The notes below the pieces were generated by a model that did not search any database, was not told the origin of the DNA, and saw only the letters and a program-made list of their open reading frames with translations. Source: Tubiluchus corallicola (taxonomy: Eukaryota > Priapulida > Priapulimorpha > Priapulimorphida > Tubiluchidae). From it: a stretch of DNA of 64,000 bases. The DNA is taken from contig JAQGDQ010000114.1 in the NCBI GenBank assembly GCA_030141605.1, positions 186,001 to 250,000 of the forward strand. Reading direction: 5' to 3'. This document shows, piece after piece, positions 1 through 10,404 of the stretch. The position numbers and the translations under genes were made by a program. Position 1 is the first letter of the stretch. The number at the start of each line of letters is the position of its first letter.

Positions 1-2
1 TG

Positions 3-86
3 GATACACTGCAACAGGGTCCAACTTGCGCTGATTTAAAGTATACAAGGTTATCACGCAGATTTGAATTAAAAATATCCATGTAA
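3..86 (+). CDS. possible 3' end of a gene entering from the left edge
   Basis: The third frame is open from the left edge to a TAA at 84-86, giving 27 residues ending in LSRRFELKISM. The composition looks coding, but a frame this short is often open by chance. I recognise no family and see no poly(A) signal nearby. It could be the terminal exon of a gene that mostly lies outside the window. Confidence 0.2.
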   Translation, partial: DTLQQGPTCADLKYTRLSRRFELKISM

Positions 87-593
87 GCATGCTGCATCAG
101 AAAACAATGCGCATCTTTAACTTCCAAGTCGTGCGGATCGGGAAATTAGTCGATTTGCTTCCCTGGCGTCTTGCGTGAAACCGTGCGCGATGATGGGCCG
201 TCTTGTATTTTTATAACTACGGTAATCACTTTTATTACGAAATTTAATTCTGAATTTATTTATTATTGTGAGCAGCGTAGATTTGCAATTATTCCGATAT
301 TTTTTCATGAAGTAATTGTGACCAAAGTTTATTATCGCTAGCTATCTAATAGTAGTGGCGCTGTTTCCCTTCGAAATCTTGTTTTTTATACAAGTTCATA
401 GACTATAGATAGTAAAAAGGTTGGTACACCACACTATAGCTACACGTATTTGTCATTGTTTTTTGGATTCCTGATATAATACCTGTACTTGCGAGATAAA
501 CATACAGTAATAATTTTTGTACGATTTTTATACACATTTTTTGGAGATTACGAAATTTGCAGTAGTGCAAATGTTTTAAAAAATATATTTTTG

Positions 594-691
594 CAGCCAA
601 GTAGTAGTTTCTCTTCTGCTGTTTGCAGGTTCCTCATGTGGTCAGCCAAGTAGTAGTTTCTCTTCTGCTGTTTGCAGGCTCCTCATGTGGT
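594..691. repeat. tandem duplication, 49 bp x 2
   Basis: Two adjacent copies (594-642 and 643-691), each starting CAGCCAAGTAGTAGTTTCTC, differ at one base (GGTTCC versus GGCTCC). The near identity implies a recent duplication. No coding role is seen. Confidence 0.9.
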
Positions 692-1038
692 ATATAGTTA
701 TTATTGTTGAATGCAATTATATTACTTTAGGTTTTTTGTAAAAAACTTAATGCCTTTAAGCCTGCTTTGGCTAAATTTTACAGTGACAGCCTACACTTAA
801 AATGGATCTGCAGGAGCTTTGTGATGTTCACCACTCAGGCGAGTTTTCTTGCTTTAATTTTCTAACTTTAAGGTTCTAGCCTTTAGTGATATTCGTGCTA
901 CTACTTGTTACTTAAGAGAAAGAAGAAGTCACTCAGTATGTTGGGTTTATTTTACTGTTATTATTTAAAAAATATAAAGAAATTTGCAAAGAACTGCCTA
1001 CAAATCATAAATTTGAAATCTACTACCTCTGAATACAA

Positions 1039-1246
1039 ATTTTCAGGCGTGGTGTTTGCCGCCATTCACTTGAAAATCATGACATAACTGGGAGACTTCG
1101 TGGCTTTCCGTAAGCATGTGCTGCTTAAAGTAATTTTCAGGCGTGGTGTTTGCCGCCATTCACTTGAAAATTATGACATAACTGGGTGACTTCGTGACTT
1201 TTCGTAAGCTCGTCGTGGCTTTCAGTGAACATGTGCTGCTTAAGCT
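1039..1246. repeat. tandem repeat of about 94 bp, two copies
   Basis: Copy 1 (1039-1132) and copy 2 (1133-1246) share ATTTTCAGGCGTGGTGTTTG, then GCCGCCATTCACTTGAAAAT, ATGACATAACTGG and GTGCTGCTTAA. Copy 2 carries about 20 extra bases from a small internal duplication around the CGTAAGC and GTGGCTTTC motifs. A diverged inverted copy lies at 35055-35168, so this is a dispersed family rather than only a local duplication. Confidence 0.85.
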
Positions 1247-1812
1247 AATTCAAATTTCTGCAGCTTACCTAATGTTCACTCAAAAATATTACAAAATATT
1301 ACAAAAGTGATTTTACTAGTTACACGATGTGCGTATTGCAGTTTTATTACTAAATCCTTCTAACATTTTTCGCAAACATTAAAATTTATGTAATACTACT
1401 TAAGACTCCTAGAAGGCTTAGCCTTTCCTTTAACTAGTCTTAAAAAAGTTAAATTGATAAATTTTGATATTTTGTGGTAAATAAGGTACTGTTCTTACTA
1501 TTTTATTACTTATTATGTGAAGTCTGAGCACTGTCTAAGTGATTAGTTACTATAAATTGGAAAAATCTAAATTCTAAGATTTGCCGGCAGTGTCAAGTCT
1601 TTATGCTTCACCTTCACCGTGAAAACAAGTAGGGTTTTTTCTAGTGGGTATAATTGTTTCAATAAACACAGCTAGCAATCACAATTCTATACAATCTAGT
1701 TTACATTTTAAAATTGGTTTAATATTTGAGTAGTAACATTTTTTATTCAATTTTAGATATTGGATTCACTTGATACAAATTTCTTGCTACATATGATTGT
1801 CGGGAGTGTAAT
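1247..1812. other. non-coding 5' flank of the NKAPD1-like gene
   Basis: AT-rich sequence with no credible reading frame. A pyrimidine-rich acceptor-like site (TTCAATTTTAG, ending near 1756) lies about 55 bases before the start codon, so the 5' UTR may be spliced. No promoter element could be assigned. Confidence 0.4.
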
Positions 1813-2301
1813 ATGGTTACAATTTCACAAGATGGTAAGCAACTTTTAAAAAATGTCATTCGCCATACTGATACTCACAATAAGTTACAAGAAGAGGAAG
1901 AAATGTGGAGAATTCACAGAAAGAGAAAGTACATGAGAAAACACAGAGATTGTTCAAAAAATACTGATGAAAAGAGAACAAAACGTGAAAAGAGGTCTGA
2001 AAAGTCTACAAATTCCAAGCCCAGTAGTTTCTTCTATAGCAGGAAACTTATGGAACTTGAAGAGAATGACAAGGATAGATGGGCACATACTGGGTATCGT
2101 GAGTTGTACCCTGAAGAATTTAATTCAGATCTCACTCCTCATGTTAAGTTGAATTTATCCAAGAAACTGAAGAAAAAATCAAAGGCACATAAAAAATGTA
2201 AGCATAAAAAGTGTGATAAACTGAAGAATGGTATGACTAAATCAAACAAAAAATCCAAACGAAAATCGAAATCATCAACTAAGGAAAAAGTACAGCTGTA
2301 A
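1813..2301 (+). CDS. NKAPD1: NKAPD1-like protein (C11orf57 homologue)
   Basis: An uninterrupted 162-aa frame starts at the first ATG (AATATGG). Residues 8-33 carry the family's N-terminal block (GKQLLKNVIRHTDTHNKLQE then EEEMW). Residues 76-105 carry the second conserved block (SRKLMELEENDKDRW, then GYRELYPEEF). The rest is a lysine-rich tail (residues 115-160) of KKK/SKS runs, typical of nuclear proteins. Vertebrate NKAPD1 is longer, roughly 290 aa, and has a long Ser/Glu/Lys tail, so this one is short at the C-terminus. The human protein's function is poorly defined; its name reflects an NKAP-like region. The coding region has no intron here. Poly(A) signals follow within 70 bases. Identification rests on the two blocks recalled from the family. 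Confidence 0.82.
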   Translation: MVTISQDGKQLLKNVIRHTDTHNKLQEEEEMWRIHRKRKYMRKHRDCSKNTDEKRTKREKRSEKSTNSKPSSFFYSRKLMELEENDKDRWAHTGYRELYPEEFNSDLTPHVKLNLSKKLKKKSKAHKKCKHKKCDKLKNGMTKSNKKSKRKSKSSTKEKVQL

Positions 2302-2339
2302 ACATTTGATGTGGTTTGTTTTTTAGTGTAATGCCAATG

Positions 2340-2370
2340 AATAAACTTTTTGTGTAGCTAATGGAATAAA
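2340..2370 (+). terminator. poly(A) signals of the NKAPD1-like gene
   Basis: Two AATAAA hexamers (2340-2345 and 2365-2370) lie 39 and 64 bases after the TAA stop, a normal distance for cleavage and polyadenylation. Confidence 0.6.
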
Positions 2371-3089
2371 TGATTTTTAGAGCTTGTCCTCTGTTTAAAG
2401 ATAATTGTGCTAATTTTAAATCAAGTTGTACGTGAACTATATAAACGTGTGCATAATCCTTTTCAATTCCTATTGGAAAATAAATAACTTTTTTACTTTT
2501 GCATGCATTGTTTAATTGTTTCTTATACCTGGATAGTAAACATGTGGAGTTTAAAGATACATAATTATAAAATTTATTTGTTAACAGATTGCTATAATAC
2601 TCACTGGGAACAATCACCTTTAAAAGTACCGTTTCTAATGCAAAATTTAGTTAGAGTTGCTGTGATAATAAACTAACACATTGCACCATTATTATTTGTA
2701 ATCTATAAATGTTGTAGGATTAATGATTAGACATGTGAAGTAATTTGTAATAAACATATTTTAACAGTAGCTTTTGCAGTTGGCTTGTTGTACACATGTT
2801 ACTATTTAAGGTAAGTTAAATGTTAAGTATTGTTTTATTTGCAAAGTGTGGAGTAAATACTGTAAATCAGTTTGTTGATGTTTATATTCTCTTGCAGTTT
2901 ACCTGTCATTAGCTTATTGTCACACTTAGTCTAATCATAGATCATCACCTGATCTATACATCTTTTTGTACTGTGTTTTAATTTGATCACCAAAGCATAA
3001 GATATGCATGGTATAGGCTTATACCAGTCGGTTTATACATGCAATCATTAAACTAATGACAAATCAACGACAAAGAATAAGAGAAAATT
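2371..3089. other. AT-rich intergenic spacer
   Basis: I see no gene, RNA or transposon end here. Short open frames have no recognisable content. Confidence 0.5.
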
Positions 3090-3160
3090 GTGACTCAACC
3101 ACGACTCGAACACAGAACCTTAATTTACAAGACACATGCTCACCTGTTTGAGCTACTGCC
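3090..3160 (-). mobile_element. tRNA-like SINE head
   Basis: On the minus strand 3160-3090 reads like a tRNA. An A-box-like TAGCTCAAACAGGTGAGC is followed about 25 bases later by a B box with GTTCGAGTC in a T arm whose stems (CTGTG/CGTGG) pair with wobbles. The acceptor stem does not close, so it is not a functional tRNA gene. Downstream (below 3090) comes CACAATTTTCTCTTATTC, like the tail motif of the SINEs near 10.4, 21.7 and 52.3 kb. A (CA)n run abuts its 5' side. Confidence 0.6.
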
Positions 3161-3246
3161 TTGTGTGTGTGTGTTGTGTGTTTGTTTGTGTGTTTGTGTG
3201 TTGTGTGTGTGTGTGTGTGTGAGTGTGTGTGTGTGTGTGTGTGTGC
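3161..3246. repeat. (GT)n microsatellite
   Basis: About 85 bases of GTGT with scattered TTG and GAG interruptions. It creates spurious Cys/Val and His/Thr reading frames on both strands. Confidence 0.95.
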
Positions 3247-4329
3247 ATGAGCTTGCACGCATGCGCGTATAAGTAGATGTTCCATATTTGTGTAATTGTG
3301 CACATTCAATTATCTGTGCGACCGGTGTTAACCTAATTAAAGGTAAGTCATCATAATTAATTTTGTCACGTTGGTTTTGAAACATATGTTTAGATGACAA
3401 ATTTTATTTTTGTTTTCACGTTAACTTAAAAATTTTATATAACTTATGAATTAACATACCTGCAGGAGTACTTTTTGGAGAATTTGTTTTTTGCCAGGTA
3501 AGATAATTGGTCCATAATACTGACAAAACACACTTGTGGAACTAACCGTACCATATTTTTGAGTAATCTACTGTTTAAAATGTGCTTCTACATTTGTGCT
3601 GCAGGCTGTCATTTTCAGGTAAAGTAATCAATGTAATTACAGGTAATACAAATCTAAAGTTTTGCGACTGTAATGTCACAGCTGTATAATTTGTACACAG
3701 TTTAGATAGTTGTAAGTGTTGCATAAAGCTGTACACTTCGATGTTGCTAAATTTGATTGAACAGCTAAATTAACAAACATTGTTAATTATGACATTGTGA
3801 CAGCTTTAGTAATTTAACCTAGGCATACTGTTTTGGTTGTATCAAGTAAATCAGCTGCTCTTATTAATTGCAGTCTATATACTAACCCAATATGAGAAGA
3901 TGCAGAAACTTAAACAACAGCAGTTTTTTTTTCTACAATTCATGTGCACAAGAAGATAAGGCTTTACTTTTTAATTGATTTTACTAATAAAAAGTAATTT
4001 TTAAGCAAATAACATAACAGTAATCGGTAATCGAGTATCATATTACACCTAAATTTTTTGCTGTTTTGTTTGATTTACATTTGATTTAGTTTTTTAAAGG
4101 TTTAATTCATTATATATTTTTTCTCGACACCTTTAGTCGTTGATGTTATTATTATAAAATTTCAGTTTTGTTTTTTTATTTGTTTTATATGATTTAGTTA
4201 CATTTAGCTTAGTTTTTCTTTGGTGTAATTTATTATATTCTCTTTCACGACATCGTTTTTGTTTTTGCCTGATATTGAAGTTAATACTCAAGTTGTGTTA
4301 AAACTTTTTTGTTCGCTTGGCATGATTTA

Positions 4330-4796
4330 CCGTATATACGTGTGTACAAGTCGATGTGCATTTTAAGACCAAAAATTGCATCATTTTATATATTACCTGT
4401 GTACAAGTCGACCATAAAATATTAAGGTCTTCCAGAGTAAATGATGTCATTAATGGCCGATTAATAAATCGGTAGCCCTCTGTGTTAGTGTGTAATATAC
4501 GTGCAAGTGCCTGGGCCGAGTATATTATACCCACCCGATGCATATGTATATATTTATATATGCCCATATTGAGGGCATTACTAAAATGAGTTACAGTAAT
4601 ATTTGTTAATTTTGTGAAGTAATGTCAAGATGCGAACATTCTCTGATGTGAAGTATCAAAGTATGAGTGTTCATGCAGTCCAGCGTATAATGAAGGAATT
4701 TATTTACATATTCGTATTGTAGACGACTCTTGGGCGACAGGTCTCAAAAACATATCGTAAGTATAGGTCGACCCCAAAAAAAATTCGACTTGACGG
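4330..4796. mobile_element. TA-flanked nonautonomous DNA transposon, 467 bp
   Basis: The left end is TA then CCGTATATACGTGTGTACAA. The right end, read inward on the other strand, is TA then CCGTCAAGTCGAATTTTTTT. Both ends share CCGT and nearby AAGTCGA and GTCGACC motifs, including an internal GTACAAGTCGACC near 4391 and GGTCGACCCC near 4767. TA flanks suggest a Tc1/mariner-type or other TA-targeting element. No transposase is present. The ends are diverged, so the boundaries are moderately certain. Confidence 0.55.
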
Positions 4797-4993
4797 TAGT
4801 TCAAAATTGTAAATTTTGGTTACTTAAATTATTTTTATGTTCTACAGTATTACGCTTCCCAGCATTTAATTACCAATTACACACGTCATACTAAAAATAT
4901 AAAATTAAATTGAGAACAGTGCCTAAATTAATTTTATTCAGACTAGATTACCTACTGGTTCTTCGCTGCTCTTTGCTTCAAACATATTGTACG

Positions 4994-5922
4994 TGTTGGG
5001 AGCCGTTTGGACCACTGCGCCAAGTAGACCACTTGATGCGCTAAAAGTAGTGTCCTACATGGGCAGCCCAAGTAGGACACTAGCGAGTTTTGTCGAGAAA
5101 CTTGCTCTGGCAAAACTTGTTTCCAGTTTATATTACCATTGTTTATAAGTATTGTTATGACATAATAAAGCATGAAACAAAATTTCTTTTAGAAATGGAT
5201 ATTCCTTGGCAATTTACAAATGCATTTCTTACAATCATTTCATCATTATGATTAACTCCATTAATATATCATAACATTAAACCTAGTATCTAATGCTTTA
5301 AAGAGAGAAATTCTGCACACAGTTATTACAGAAATAATTGCAAATTTAAAAATGAGACAGATGCTGCTAAGCCTTCACAACACCAAAAAGTAATTTTTAA
5401 CATTTAAGAAAAGCAAGGATAATTAGTTTTAATATTATCAGTAGTATTGTAACATGTAGGGCACTGTCCTACATGGCTCGCTAGCCCATGTAGGACACAT
5501 AGATCGCTAGAACGTTTACTTATAAGAAAACAATTATTTGCCCAAGAGGTAGTGAAACGGATCACCTGTTTGTGAAGCGAGACAAAATCAAAAATGATAT
5601 ACCTTAAACAAATGTTGAATTCGCAAAAAAGTGAGGTCTTTTCGCTTCAATAACATTAATATCGAAACCAAATTTAATATTGTCCGTTCTACCAGCTCAG
5701 AATAAAATTCTTTTATTTTATTAGATGTATAATAAATTATTCAACGTGTATTAACGTTTTTAATTATTATTATTACATAAACAAGCACAACGGACGGTGT
5801 CAGTACACTTAACGACTGAATTCACGACCTGTCTCTAGTGTCCTACTTGGGCAGCCCAAGTAGACCGCGGTCTACTTGGCGCAGTGGTCCACTTGGCGCA
5901 GTGGTCCAAACGGCTCCCAACA
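4994..5922. mobile_element. nonautonomous DNA transposon, 929 bp, 5-bp target duplication
   Basis: Terminal inverted repeats are perfect over the first 35 bases: TGTTGGGAGCCGTTTGGACC at 4994, and its reverse complement ending GGCTCCCAACA at 5922. GTACG is directly repeated outside both ends (4989-4993 and 5923-5927). No transposase frame exists inside. The right end has a duplicated CCACTTGGCGCAGTGGT unit. Three hairpins of the form GTCCTAC-TGGG...CCCA-GTAGGAC occur at about 5051-5082, 5465-5498 and 5837-5868. TG...CA ends with a 4-5 bp duplication recall Ginger-type elements, but the superfamily is not established. Confidence 0.85.
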
Positions 5923-6108
5923 GTACGTATTGTTTATACTGTGACTGAATAATACTTGCGGAGTTAATAAAAATAATTGAATTGAAGCAAAATGTCGCGA
6001 GAATTTAACATAAATTGACTATTCTGACTATATTGGCCTCTAGCTTCATAATGAAATGAGCACACCATAAATTGCGTTGTAAGCACTAGATTCGGCGTAA
6101 CGAATATA

Positions 6109-6139
6109 TACATTTCCTGAACTACATACATATACATAC

Positions 6140-6173
<34 letters not shown>

Positions 6174-6204
6174 GTATGTATATGTATGTAGTTCAGGAAA
6201 TGTA
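6109..6204. repeat. 96-bp near-perfect palindrome (MITE-like hairpin)
   Basis: TACATTTCCTGAACTACATA starts at 6109, and its reverse complement ends at 6204. The interior is self-complementary TATACATACATA and (AT)n, so the whole segment folds into one hairpin. It could be a very small palindromic MITE bounded by TA. Confidence 0.85.
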
Positions 6205-6678
6205 CAGTTCAGTGTTTGTCAGAGTTGCAAACACCCAAACAAGACTTTAGTGGTCATTTACTGATATTTATTGAATTCGCAATATTGACGAACAATCTGT
6301 AATCAATATATCTTGACGTTTTTATTGCGCACATACGCGAGTAAAAAGAGTAAAAATGGTGATTGTTCTGTTTAAAATTTGAGACTAGCTCCAGGATAAA
6401 TCTACCAAATTTTCATGTTGCAGTTGGCAAGTTCGTAGCCGATGGTAAACAAAATAGTGGAGAATGACTTGAGATGTTTTTCAAGCTCGACTCTTTTGCC
6501 TAAAAAACTCGGTTCAGTTAGAAAAATCATTAAGGAAGAAGTTGATGTAATTGCATCAATAATAATTTGGTTGGCTTCAATTTTTCATATGACGCTTCAT
6601 AAATTATTTGATCGATAATATATATGCTGTGTATGTACGAAATCTGTCTACTAATCAGTAAATAGCTACAACGGAGTG

Positions 6679-6930
6679 ATGGGTGTGGCTGCAGCTATTA
6701 TTGTGCCGACAATATTTTGGTTGTTGGTTGGTGGTGGCGCTCCGTGGATTGTACCAAAGGGACCAAACAGAGGCATTATACAAACGATGTTGGTTTTAAC
6801 TGCAGTGTGTTGTTATTTATTTTGGTTAATGGCATACCTTCACCAGTTGAATCCATTGTTTGGACCTCAGTTACACAATACTACAGCAACAGTTGTTCAG
6901 ATGGTGTGGGGAGACGGAATTCCTAAATGA
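6679..6930 (+). CDS. ATP6V0E: V-type proton ATPase subunit e
   Basis: This single open frame encodes 83 aa. It is a small, very hydrophobic subunit of the membrane V0 sector of the vacuolar H+-ATPase, which acidifies endomembrane compartments. Two membrane segments are visible (about residues 3-23 and 35-55), joined by the conserved loop [10 protein letters not shown] (23-32). The signature NPLFGPQL (58-65) follows the second helix, then a possible N-glycosylation site NTT (67-69) and a tryptophan near the end. Human ATP6V0E1 has 81 residues and the same order of motifs. I chose the ATG at 6679; the GTG one codon upstream in the same frame is not a plausible eukaryotic start. No introns interrupt the coding region, whereas the vertebrate gene is split. 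Confidence 0.95.
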   Translation: MGVAAAIIVPTIFWLLVGGGAPWIVPKGPNRGIIQTMLVLTAVCCYLFWLMAYLHQLNPLFGPQLHNTTATVVQMVWGDGIPK

Positions 6931-7688
6931 GCTGTATCTAGTTCGCAAAAATGCTTTAGTGGTTGCATACTAATTGATCATAATTATGGGCTGGCAATTT
7001 AGTTAGTTATGTATCAAGATTTTAAAAATTTCTGGTGGTTCAACATTGTTTGATTTCTTTTGTTACTTTTTATAATAGGTAATTAATTTTATTATAGTTA
7101 CTATTGATTGTCGTCTGCTCTGATACTCGATGTTGATTAATGTTTTGTACATAAAAAATTCAACCATAATTTCAACCATTTTGGCTTCTTAAAAAGAAAA
7201 GTCAAGTGCACTATTGTATGTAGAATGAACAACTCATGTGGAAGAACAAACTAAACATTTATACTCAATTATCAGCTATTATTAGTTCCTTGTATTATAT
7301 TAGTTTTGTTGTTTCCATTAGATACATGTCTCATTGTGTTTAGTCTTTACTTTCATTCCGTTGGTGCAGTTGGCGTTTAAACTTGTAATGTTGTGTTATT
7401 GCAATATCAGTTTAAGTAGCATTAATCGTATTGCTTCTTTTGTTGTGATGTATGTATGAATACCTCAGAAGGTACAATTTTTTTTGTTTTTTAATTTCTG
7501 TAAATTTAATTAGGAATTATTATTCTCTCAAAGCTTAAAGTTATTAGCTATCCTGTGTTGTTGTGATTTATTCCACACTTATTTCCTGTATTTTAGGTCT
7601 TTGTCATAAGTCGAATCTCATTTGTGCTGTTTGAAAGACTGGACATCTCTTTAGTACAGTTGTGTTTGTCAAGATATTTCCAACTAAA
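6931..7688. other. spacer between V-ATPase e and GEMIN8
   Basis: 758 bases without a coding signal, presumably holding the V-ATPase e 3' UTR and the GEMIN8 promoter and 5' UTR. A TTTTAG acceptor-like site near 7597 is compatible with a spliced GEMIN8 5' UTR. I see no clear AATAAA close to the V-ATPase stop. Confidence 0.4.
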
Positions 7689-8456
7689 ATGGCTTCAGCT
7701 GATTCTGGTAGTATCTATCTAGCAGAAAATTATCATTCCACAGGTGCATGGTTTGAACATTCTCGTTATCAAAGGTACTGGCAACACTACAGAGATGTGT
7801 GGCAATGGTTTCAAGTTCATCGGAACTCTCACCATCTCGTTGACGATGATTACACACAGTTTAATGTAAAAGAGGCTTATGTTAGCTACTGGAAACAGTA
7901 TAATGAATATTTACAACATTATATCCATTGGTTCAATTGCGCGTACTTTCAGCAAATTGGCCCATGTCATGATTTATACCATCCAGTTAATGATGAATCT
8001 TCTCAAAGTTTAGACAGCTTTGTTAGATCAGAACAGCCGTATAGGATAAAGCCAGTCGAATTTCCAACTGACAGTGAAAGCTATCTAAATTCAGATTTTG
8101 CAGTCTCTGATCAGGATGACATGCCACTTGAAATGGAAATAACGGAAGACATGAAAATTTTTTTTGAGATTTCTGAAAAGCATCGCAAGGAAAGAGAACT
8201 AGAAAAGAAACTGCTTGCCGAGGGATCACAGGACAAATATATCTTAGCAGAAGATGTTTCCTCTTTACACATCAGAGGTACAACAAAAGCACCTGCAGAA
8301 CAATTAGGCGCAAAGAGAATAGCAGAAATGAAAGAACTGTATGGAACAGGTGCTGCTATGATACATGGCATGGAAACTTCTTTGCAGCTTACTTTTGATA
8401 GGAACTGTGATCGCAAGCAACCAAAACTATGGCCAAGTATCCCAATAAATTTATAG
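7689..8456 (+). CDS. GEMIN8: GEMIN8, SMN-complex subunit
   Basis: A 255-aa protein. GEMIN8 binds SMN and anchors the Gemin6/Gemin7 pair in the complex that loads Sm proteins onto snRNAs. The N-terminal block (residues 14-50) has the family pattern WFEHSRYQRYWQHYRDVWQW followed by a histidine-rich stretch. The C-terminal block holds an acidic segment and MEITEDMKIFFEISEKHRKE (about 150-170). It ends with KRIAEMKELYG...MIHGMETSLQLTF, DRNCDRKQPKLWPSIPI. These match the human protein motif for motif; human GEMIN8 is 242 aa. The start is the ATG at 7689 (AAAATGG); upstream in-frame codons include only a GTG. The coding region has no intron. AATAAA overlaps the stop region (about 8445) and recurs near 8940. 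Confidence 0.93.
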   Translation: MASADSGSIYLAENYHSTGAWFEHSRYQRYWQHYRDVWQWFQVHRNSHHLVDDDYTQFNVKEAYVSYWKQYNEYLQHYIHWFNCAYFQQIGPCHDLYHPVNDESSQSLDSFVRSEQPYRIKPVEFPTDSESYLNSDFAVSDQDDMPLEMEITEDMKIFFEISEKHRKERELEKKLLAEGSQDKYILAEDVSSLHIRGTTKAPAEQLGAKRIAEMKELYGTGAAMIHGMETSLQLTFDRNCDRKQPKLWPSIPINL

Positions 8457-10404
8457 ATTTTTATGCATACACGTGCGCTGCGAAGTTGCTCATTTCTTTC
8501 TTTACAGTGACACTAAATTTTGAATTGCCATCTATTACTTGATTTGTTCTTTTTGACTATAATTTCAGTTGTAATCATTTTGTTTACCTTTCTTGATTTA
8601 TTTGATTGATATAGTACATGAACTATATGTACATTGTTCCGATTGATTGTGATTTTGTAGTGCTTCTAGACATTGCCAGGCAGTTCAAAAGAACACATAC
8701 GTGATATTTGTTGTAATATGTGTAACTGTATGTATTATAGATTATGATGTTGAATTTGCTAAACTTATTTCACAATGTACAAAAATGTAAAATATAATTA
8801 CAACATGAATATTCATGCCCACTATTATTTGTTGTTGCACTACCTTTACTGTTATGAATTGATGATACAAACATTACCACAACTTTTTGATGAAGTAGTT
8901 CAGCACAATTGCATATCCCGTGTCAACCCTATCCATTTCAATAAACTCATGAATTATGTAGGCATTTATAAATTCTAGTGTTGTCAGAGAGACAATAGCA
9001 GTATGTTCTAAAATAATTCTGGATTTAAATTTTTGAAACTGCTGCAGTCAGCAAAACATGAAGTTTTAAACTGCATAATATTGTATGGCTGAGCCTAAAA
9101 GTTTTGTTTTTAATACTTTATGGAAATTAAAGGTTTGTAGTTTTTCAGTTTTTTCCATGAAAATTATACAAGAAATTTACAGGAAATCAGACATAAATGT
9201 GCAAGTATATATTATTAGGATTCATTTCTCAGTTTCTTCAATATTGATGATGGACTTAGCATGATGTCATCAGTGGCATACAGCTAAAAAAAGCAGAGGG
9301 AAGGAATGCCCTTGGCTGCATTTTGATCAAACAGTAGGGATTGTCGGAACAGTAGAAATGCATTACAAAACCTATATACTGTGGGTGCAGTACACAAATT
9401 GTCTAATTTACACATTGAAAATTGTAGGCATAGTGACGTATAAATTGTCTGTCATGGCTTCTGCGTCTAGTGTTGTAGGCATTGGAATTGTTTACATTTT
9501 TGTTGTTTTAGAAATCGTTCAAGTTTACAGATCAGCTTTTTTATGCCTGCATGTGATTTTTATAACATTAATTTATCAAACATTTTAAACATTGTTCGGC
9601 GTGTTTGTGTATTTTTCTTAACAGAAGGTAAAATGCCTGACAATTTAATTTTCCACGAAAACACTGCTTGTAGCACTTACTGCTAACAGTTTGCTAGTTG
9701 CTACAAAGGAAGGTGATAATTAGTGATTTAGTATTTTTGTAATATTTACACAGATTTTCTCTTGTTTTTACACGTTTATTGTAAACTGCATTTATAATCA
9801 TGTTCTTTCCTGCATTAACATTTGAAGAAACGTCTGAGTGGGTGTGCTGTAGCTTTTTACATACAAGCAGAATTTTACGACTTCACAAACAATTTTTTTT
9901 TGTAGTGCTTTATTATTTTATTAATCTCCACAACTGACTTGTTATACATGTAACGCAATACGCTTCAATTTTACAAATCTAGAATCACAACGATGTTGAT
10001 ATCTTGTAATTTTGACATGCACTAGCTATGCCATTCGATGTCATCAGAGATTACAAGCAAAAGTAAGCCAAGAGAATAGTAATTTTTACCCAATAATTCG
10101 TAAATGTGGCCTATTGCACGAAGGTAAAACAAAACATACTGGTCGAAACTGCATAGGCATGAGTGATAACTAATGTATGTTACACTGTTACTACTACTAC
10201 AAAATGTCTCTGTTCCTTGCTTTCTATTTAACCTATTATTACTTTTACACCTTGCACTTCTGAATCCAAGACTGATAATGTTAAAAACCTGCATACAGCA
10301 GGTGAAGTTTAACTTTGACCACTTGATATTGATTATTGTAACATTTATGTGAAGATTATTATTAGTGATGTTACAAAATCATGATTAAGTTGTGACATTA
10401 AACT
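8457..10404. other. non-coding region downstream of GEMIN8
   Basis: It contains the presumed GEMIN8 3' UTR and poly(A) signals, then AT-rich sequence. Several 60-90-codon frames (8775-8978, 9358-9588, 10022-10294) show no family resemblance, start context or splice support. Confidence 0.45.

Noticed and set aside
3090-3160. Functional tRNA gene
   Set aside because: A and B boxes are present, but the acceptor stem does not pair and the 3' extension matches the SINE tail.
3064-3400. His/Thr-rich and Cys/Val-rich frames on both strands
   Set aside because: They are translations of the (GT)n microsatellite and the neighbouring SINE.
4952-5173. 73-codon minus-strand frame
   Set aside because: It spans the left end of the 929-bp transposon and its flank; it is not a transposase.
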